This document shows positions 5,254 to 8,635 of a DNA stretch of 8,635 bases, one piece after another. Location: positions 1 through 8,635 of the forward strand of contig JBBRZF010000149.1 in NCBI GenBank assembly GCA_038236965.1, read 5' to 3'. This stretch comes from JBBRZF01 sp038236965 (GTDB lineage Bacteria > Acidobacteriota > Terriglobia > Terriglobales > Acidobacteriaceae). The notes beneath the pieces were generated by a model. It made no database searches. It was not told the origin of the DNA and saw nothing but the letters and a program-made list of their open reading frames with translations. Positions within the stretch are counted from its first letter, which is position 1. Every line of letters begins with the position of its first letter. The translations under genes and the position numbers were made by a program.

Positions 5254-6945
5254 TTAGAAGGTGTAGATCAAATCAAGTTGACCGCGCTTGACCCAAGGTT
5301 CGCGTCCACCCTGGATTGTGGTGGGACCGTAGCCGTAAGGCTTGCCGGCGACGAATCCGAAGCCGACGGTGTTGGGCACATTGGTATCGAGAGCGCGACC
5401 GAACCACTGCGTGTAGCCGAAGGTGGTGTTGGGCGCGATTTTGACGACGCCGAAGATGCGATGCTGCAGGACGTTGGTGGGGAAGCGCTGATCGCTTTCT
5501 GCGAAAGATGCGATGACCGAATCCTGTTCGGAGCGGGTGAAGGCGTAACCGAATTGGTAGTCCTTCTTGTTCTTTGTCTGTCCGACGCTGATCTCGGCCT
5601 GGTAAAGATGCGAGCGGTTGCTGGCGGCTTTGAGGTTGGTTTCGTACTCGCCCATGAGGTTGATGGGCAGGTTCGCCTTCCTGGTTTTGAAGACGTTGCT
5701 GATGATCAGATCGGAGTACAGGAAGTTGGAGCAGAACTTCGGAATATTGACGCCAGAGACGGTCCTGGGGCAGATGGCGTTGGTCATTCCGTTGGGTGCG
5801 AATCCGGCGGAGCTGAGGATGAGTCCGGGGATCCTGGAGGCATCGAGCGCGCTGGTTCCGGAGGCGAGGTTGGCGTAGCCGTTGATGAGCGCGTCCACGT
5901 TGGGGAAGTTGAGCACCGTGTACGACGGAGTCATTGTCCACCAGGAGGTCGGCTGCAGCTTCGCGGAAAGCTGTCCACCGTAAGCCCACGTGTCGTTGCT
6001 GTTCTTAGGAACGGCGGCGGAGGCGTTGGTGGCGGTGTTGTTGGTCTCGTTGAGGTAGAGCTGAAGTCCGGTAAAGGAGACGTTCTTCACCATAGGAACG
6101 CTCTTCACGTCGAACGAGAGCTTTTCCGAAAAGCCTTCGGGATTGATGTCTGGATCGAAGCTCTGGTTTGTGCGGATCCAGGTGTAGGCGAATTTGCCGC
6201 CGGTGATAGAAAGAAACTTGTGCGCGAGCGGATTGTAGGTGACGTATCCGCGATCGAAGCCCACGGGCTTGCGCTGCCAGGCGTCGCCGAGAGTGGAGTT
6301 GGTGGAGGTGGGATCGTTGAGGCCGCCGGAGGCGATTGCGATACCGCCGAAGAAATCTTCCGACAGTTTGCCTTCTACGCCGAGGCGCAGACGGATACGC
6401 GGACGGTAACGATTGGCGACGGCATCCTGGAACTGGTCGTCGAAGCGGACACGGACATCGCCGGTGAAGCGGAAGCGTCCGAGAAGTCCGGCGAGTTCAT
6501 TGACCTTTTTCTGGTCATCCTGGGTTGAGGTGGCGGTGTTGGTAAGCGTGGACCTGACGTCGGTCATATCGCTCTGCAACTGGGTGGTTGTGGCCTTCTG
6601 CTCGGTGCTGGCGGTTTCGACGGCAGAGGCCTTGGCCTGGGCCTCGCGGGCGGCGGATTGCGCGTCAGCCAGTTGCTGCTGGGTCTGCTGAAGCTGCTGA
6701 TTGCGCTGCTGCATGTCCTGGCGCATCTGATCGAGTTGCTGTTGCTGAGCGGCCATCATGTCACGCAGTTGCTTCAGGTCATCGGCTGTGACGGCGGGAG
6801 CAGCCTTGGTGACGACGTGCTTTCTTGTCGTCCTGGTTTTGGTTGTCGTCTTGGTCGTAGTGACAGGGGCGGTCTGCGCCAAGAGGGTGCTGGCGGAGAG
6901 CGCTAGCACGACGCAGGTTCTGAGGGCTGACTTCATCGCTTTCAT
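5254..6945 (-). CDS. Coiled-coil outer-membrane porin, probably for phosphate uptake
   Basis: This is a 563-residue outer-membrane protein. It has a signal peptide (about 1-23, cleavage near LLA before QTAP), then a Thr/Lys-rich linker (TTTKTTTKTRTTRKH) and a long Gln-rich coiled coil (about 55-155). A porin barrel starts near residue 158 (FRFTGDVRVRFDDQF, then YRPRIRLRLGVEG) and ends in a terminal phenylalanine (LIYTF), the signal for outer-membrane assembly. The layout matches the 'putative porin' family (Porin_5 type). Passage of phosphate is inferred only from its place 71 nt behind pstS. The ATG at 6945 has GAGG about four bases upstream. A second ATG at 6936 (MKSALRT) is an alternative. 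The open frame continues to 7020, but that part covers the intergenic hairpin and is not expected to be translated. Confidence 0.85.
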   Translation of the reverse strand: MKAMKSALRTCVVLALSASTLLAQTAPVTTTKTTTKTRTTRKHVVTKAAPAVTADDLKQLRDMMAAQQQQLDQMRQDMQQRNQQLQQTQQQLADAQSAAREAQAKASAVETASTEQKATTTQLQSDMTDVRSTLTNTATSTQDDQKKVNELAGLLGRFRFTGDVRVRFDDQFQDAVANRYRPRIRLRLGVEGKLSEDFFGGIAIASGGLNDPTSTNSTLGDAWQRKPVGFDRGYVTYNPLAHKFLSITGGKFAYTWIRTNQSFDPDINPEGFSEKLSFDVKSVPMVKNVSFTGLQLYLNETNNTATNASAAVPKNSNDTWAYGGQLSAKLQPTSWWTMTPSYTVLNFPNVDALINGYANLASGTSALDASRIPGLILSSAGFAPNGMTNAICPRTVSGVNIPKFCSNFLYSDLIISNVFKTRKANLPINLMGEYETNLKAASNRSHLYQAEISVGQTKNKKDYQFGYAFTRSEQDSVIASFAESDQRFPTNVLQHRIFGVVKIAPNTTFGYTQWFGRALDTNVPNTVGFGFVAGKPYGYGPTTIQGGREPWVKRGQLDLIYTF

Positions 6946-6978
6946 TTCTCCTCGAATGCTGGTTACAAAACTCATCGT

Positions 6979-7007
6979 AAAAAACCGCGGGCCTCGCCGA
7001 AGCGAGG
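6979..7007 (-). terminator. UUCG-loop hairpin with delayed U-tract between pstS and the porin gene
   Basis: On the minus strand the 6-bp stem CCTCGC/GCGAGG carries a TTCG loop closed by C-G, the unusually stable cUUCGg tetraloop. Six T residues follow (6984-6979), but only after a seven-base CCCGCGG gap. The gap makes this a leaky terminator or a processing barrier more than a full stop. It could let pstS transcripts outnumber those reaching the porin gene. Confidence 0.55.
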
Positions 7008-7016
7008 ACCGAGAAA

Positions 7017-8018
7017 TCAATGCACCTGTTTAACGGTGTTACGAACCTTTGCAACCACCTCGGCAGGAAGCGGCGCGTAGGTTAGTTGCGAAGTCATTTT
7101 CTGGCCATCTCCGAGCATCCAGTTCAGGAAGTCGGCGATAACTTTTCCGTTGGCTGGATTCTTGGATTGTTCTGGAATGAGCAACCAGGTAAAGCTGGCG
7201 ATGGGATAGGCATCCTTGCCGGGCGCGTTGACGATGGATACGCGATAGTCGGGCGGCATCTTGGCGGAGGCGGCGGCGGCGGTGGTGCTGTCGAGCGAAG
7301 CCTTGATGAATGCACCGGACTTGTTCTTCACGCTGCCGTAGCTGATGTTGTTCTGCACGGCGTAGATCAATTCGACATAGCCGATGGAGCCTTGCATCTG
7401 GCGAATCATTCCGGCGACGCCTTCGTTACCTTTGGCGCCTAAGCCCACGGGCCACTTCACACTGGTTCCCTTGCTGGGACCGCTCTTCCATTCGGGGCTG
7501 ACGTTGGAGAGATAGTCGGTGAAGATGTAGGTGGTACCACTGCCATCGGAGCGATGCACGACGACGATGGGCTGTGCGGGAAGAGTGACGCCGGGATTCG
7601 CCTTGGCGATGGCGGGATCATTCCATGTGGTGATTTTTCCAAGATAGATTCCGGCGAGGGCTTCGGGAGTGAACTTGAGTTCGCCGGAGACTCCGGGAAC
7701 GTTGTAGGCGGGGACGACGGCGCCGAGGACGGTGGGAATGTGCAGGATCTTTCCCTTGGCCTGTGAAAGCTGTTCGTCGGTCATGGGGCCATCGGAGGCG
7801 CCGAAATCCACGGTGCCTGCGAGAACCTGGCGGATTCCGCCGCCGGACCCGATGGACTGATAGTTGATCTGAACATTGGGATGCTGCTTGTTGTATTCGC
7901 TGAACCACTTGGAGTACATGGGGTAGGGGAACGTGGCTCCGGCCGCGTTCAATGATTGTGCGGGGGCGAATGCGCTGAAGAGCGCGACACACATCAAAAG
8001 TTTGATAACTCGATTCAC
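7017..8018 (-). CDS. pstS: Periplasmic phosphate-binding protein PstS
   Basis: PstS captures inorganic phosphate in the periplasm and delivers it to PstC/PstA. The product is 333 residues, with a signal peptide (1-20, probable cleavage APA before QSLNAAG). The phosphate-binding loops are all visible: AAGATFPYPMYSKW (25-38), YQSIGSGGGIRQV (53-65), VDFGASDGPM (70-79) and HRSDGSGTTY (155-164). They contain the counterparts of the ligand Thr/Phe, Ser, Asp and Arg/Ser/Gly/Thr residues known from E. coli PstS. GNEGVAGMI (198-206) is also typical. The start is GTG at 8018, set by AGGAGG nine bases upstream and by the signal peptide. No lipobox cysteine follows the signal peptide, so a soluble protein is expected. 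PHO-like repeats precede the gene, and the porin follows after a hairpin. Confidence 0.97.
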   Translation of the reverse strand: MNRVIKLLMCVALFSAFAPAQSLNAAGATFPYPMYSKWFSEYNKQHPNVQINYQSIGSGGGIRQVLAGTVDFGASDGPMTDEQLSQAKGKILHIPTVLGAVVPAYNVPGVSGELKFTPEALAGIYLGKITTWNDPAIAKANPGVTLPAQPIVVVHRSDGSGTTYIFTDYLSNVSPEWKSGPSKGTSVKWPVGLGAKGNEGVAGMIRQMQGSIGYVELIYAVQNNISYGSVKNKSGAFIKASLDSTTAAAASAKMPPDYRVSIVNAPGKDAYPIASFTWLLIPEQSKNPANGKVIADFLNWMLGDGQKMTSQLTYAPLPAEVVAKVRNTVKQVH

Positions 8019-8027
8019 AGTCTATTT

Positions 8028-8033
8028 CCTCCT
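8028..8033 (-). promoter_or_regulatory. Ribosome binding site of pstS
   Basis: A full AGGAGG lies nine bases before the GTG at 8018. It fixes an unusual start codon and suggests strong translation, as expected for an abundant binding protein. Confidence 0.85.
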
Positions 8034-8050
8034 AAAGCTCTGCTGCTCTG

Positions 8051-8093
8051 TTTGTAACCCTGGCGTGTTAACGGAGGGTTACAGCGGAGTGAA
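8051..8093 (-). promoter_or_regulatory. Candidate degenerate PHO box and promoter directly before pstS
   Basis: On the minus strand TTCAC (8093-8089), GTAAC (8082-8078) and TTAAC (8071-8067) fall exactly 11 bp apart. The first unit, TTCACTCCGC, differs by one base from TTCACCCCGC in the box at 8421-8453. A -10-like TACAAA (8056-8051) starts nine bases after the last half-site hexamer, the same distance as in the upstream box. That would give a leader of about 26 nt. Overlapping it is an inverted repeat with 9-bp arms TGTAACCCT/AGGGTTACA (8053-8061 and 8075-8083). This is plausible but weaker than the upstream box. Confidence 0.4.
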
Positions 8094-8170
8094 AGCTCTG
8101 TGACAAAACAATGTCGCGGGAGGAAGTTGCGGAGGACGCAAAGGGGAAACCGGAGAACGAACCAAAGTCA

Positions 8171-8220
8171 AAACATTGAACCACAAAGGGCACAGAGGTT
8201 CACAAAGGTTCACGAAGGTG
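8171..8220. repeat. Short-period CACAAAGG/CACAGAGG dispersed repeat
   Basis: The stretch contains CACAAAGGG, CACAGAGGTT, CACAAAGGTT and CACGAAGGTG in succession, a period close to 10 bp. The preceding GTCAAAACATTGAACCA completes a pattern I recall as common between genes in acidobacteria and some other soil bacteria. It falls between the 46-residue ORF and pstS. I treat it as a dispersed intergenic repeat, not a gene. Confidence 0.6.
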
Positions 8221-8233
8221 ATTCGGGCGGAAG

Positions 8234-8374
8234 CTAGTTGACGTCGGCGGTGGTGCGGCACAGCAGTTCGGCGAGGAAGGTTTTCCACCAGGAAACCCAG
8301 CTCGCGATGCGACGGTCGGTTGCGGGGATTTGCGGGATGGAGGCGGTGCGGGAGGAGTGAAGAACGTTGGTCAT
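8234..8374 (-). CDS. 46-residue small protein behind the PHO box, function unknown
   Basis: A short ORF runs from ATG at 8374 to TAG at 8234. GAGG sits five bases before the ATG. Codon use is strongly gene-like: 37 of the 45 codons after the start end in G or C, in line with real GC-rich coding sequence. The product has a polar N-terminal half (MTNVLHSSRTASIPQIPATD) and a Trp-rich amphipathic stretch (ASWVSWWKTFLAELLCR). It has one cysteine and no evident signal peptide. I do not recognise it. The predicted PHO promoter 32-79 nt upstream of its ATG would give a leader of about 25 nt, so it would be the first product of the phosphate-starvation transcript, 215 nt ahead of pstS. It could instead be a leader peptide or a gene remnant. 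Confidence 0.55.
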   Translation of the reverse strand: MTNVLHSSRTASIPQIPATDRRIASWVSWWKTFLAELLCRTTADVN

Positions 8375-8405
8375 CGGGTCCTCGAAAAGCTTCTTCTTAG
8401 GGATG

Positions 8406-8453
8406 ATTAGAACTTAGGAAGATGAATGCGGGATGAACGCGGGGTGAAAATCC
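8406..8453 (-). promoter_or_regulatory. PHO box of three 11-bp direct repeats with -10 element
   Basis: On the minus strand three 11-bp units follow one another without a gap: GGATTTTCACC (8453-8443), CCGCGTTCATC (8442-8432) and CCGCATTCATC (8431-8421). Each ends in TTCAYC. Nine bases later comes TCTAAT (8411-8406), one mismatch from the -10 consensus, and no separate -35 is needed. This is the layout of activator-dependent promoters bound by PhoB/PhoP response regulators, which read 11-bp direct repeats (for example the GTTCACC repeats of Streptomyces). It begins two bases after the stop of the gene at 8456 and points at the small ORF and pstS. Confidence 0.72.
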
Positions 8454-8455
8454 GA

Positions 8456-8635
8456 TTAAGCGGCGCTCCGACGGGAAGGGTAGGATTTGTGCAGAGGCTG
8501 AATGCCGGCGGTGCGAGCGGTGGAGCTTTCAACCTCAAGGAGATCGAGGATGAATCGGTGTCGCGGGCTCACGCGGGTTCGCAGCAGCAGGGCGGCAACC
8601 GCAAGAACGATGCAGGCGAGGAAGACCGCTACGAA
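8456..8635 (-). CDS. C-terminal end of an unidentified membrane protein (partial, right edge)
   Basis: An open minus-strand frame enters from the right edge and ends at TAA 8458-8456, giving the last 59 residues of a protein whose start is outside the window. It opens with a strong hydrophobic segment (FVAVFLACIVLAVAALLL), followed by a basic RTRVSPRHR stop-transfer-like patch. A polar tail of about 30 residues follows, ending HKSYPSRRSAA. A final transmembrane helix with a short cytoplasmic tail is seen in many transporters, including MFS permeases, but nothing here is diagnostic and I assign no function. GC-rich third positions and the tight fit against the PHO box two bases later support a real gene end. 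Its relation to phosphate uptake is unknown. Confidence 0.6.
   Translation of the reverse strand, partial: FVAVFLACIVLAVAALLLRTRVSPRHRFILDLLEVESSTARTAGIQPLHKSYPSRRSAA

Noticed and set aside
5233..6528. 431-residue plus-strand ORF across the porin gene
   Set aside because: It is antisense to a porin with a clear signal peptide, coiled coil and terminal Phe. Its composition is Gly/Val/Asp/Glu-rich and shadow-like.
8190..8219. Phosphate box built from the GTTCAC repeats
   Set aside because: The spacing is 10 bp, not 11, and the bases are fully explained by the CACAAAGG/CACAGAGG dispersed repeat.
8079..8288. 69-residue minus-strand ORF before pstS
   Set aside because: It overlaps the better-supported 46-residue ORF, runs through the dispersed repeat, and has Pro/Arg/Leu-rich composition with no ribosome binding site recognised.

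Overview
The window is a phosphate-acquisition locus read entirely on the minus strand, from right to left. A C-terminal piece of an unidentified membrane protein (8456-8635) comes first. It is followed by a predicted PHO-type promoter (8406-8453), a 46-residue small ORF, pstS, a large coiled-coil porin, a small outer-membrane beta-barrel gene, then pstC, pstA, pstB and phoU. The core genes are identified from unmistakable motifs: the PstS phosphate-binding loops, the EAA loops of both permeases, the full ABC ATPase motif set in PstB and the duplicated LERV repeats of PhoU. No two-component regulator (phoB/phoR) lies inside the window.

The likely host is a GC-rich, didermic soil-type bacterium, most probably an acidobacterium (class Terriglobia or a relative). 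This is inferred from the outer-membrane proteins, the coiled-coil 'putative porin' architecture and the CACAAAGG/CACAGAGG dispersed repeat upstream of pstS. It has not been tested by database search.

Layout. Bases 1-650 hold no convincing complete gene. They contain two exact copies of a 53-bp double-hairpin repeat, a third related hairpin, and two arrays of a GAGCAA-type hexamer that run up to the phoU stop codon. A short plus-strand ORF ending at 286 may be the tail of a cell-surface protein entering from the left. Bases 651-4075 are phoU, pstB, pstA and pstC, tightly packed (1-nt and 8-nt overlaps, one 26-nt gap) and surely one transcription unit. Bases 4076-4231 hold a candidate PHO box for pstC and a strong intrinsic terminator for the gene before it. 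Bases 4232-4900 are the small barrel protein, which has its own terminator and a candidate promoter. Bases 4901-5253 are non-coding and include three consecutive stem-loops after the porin, the last a strong terminator. Bases 5254-8018 are the porin and pstS, separated by 71 nt with a UUCG-loop hairpin. Bases 8019-8455 carry promoter elements, a dispersed repeat and the small ORF.

How it works together. The porin (and perhaps the small barrel) would admit phosphate across the outer membrane, PstS would capture it in the periplasm, PstC/PstA/PstB would pump it inward using ATP, and PhoU would couple transport to Pho signalling. The most informative signal is regulatory. Three exactly 11-bp-spaced TTCAYC half-sites lie at 8421-8448, and a 12-mer from that box recurs exactly upstream of pstC at 4103-4114. 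A degenerate 11-bp-spaced box with the same distance to a possible -10 lies just before pstS. The least described piece is the 46-residue ORF placed directly behind the best PHO box.
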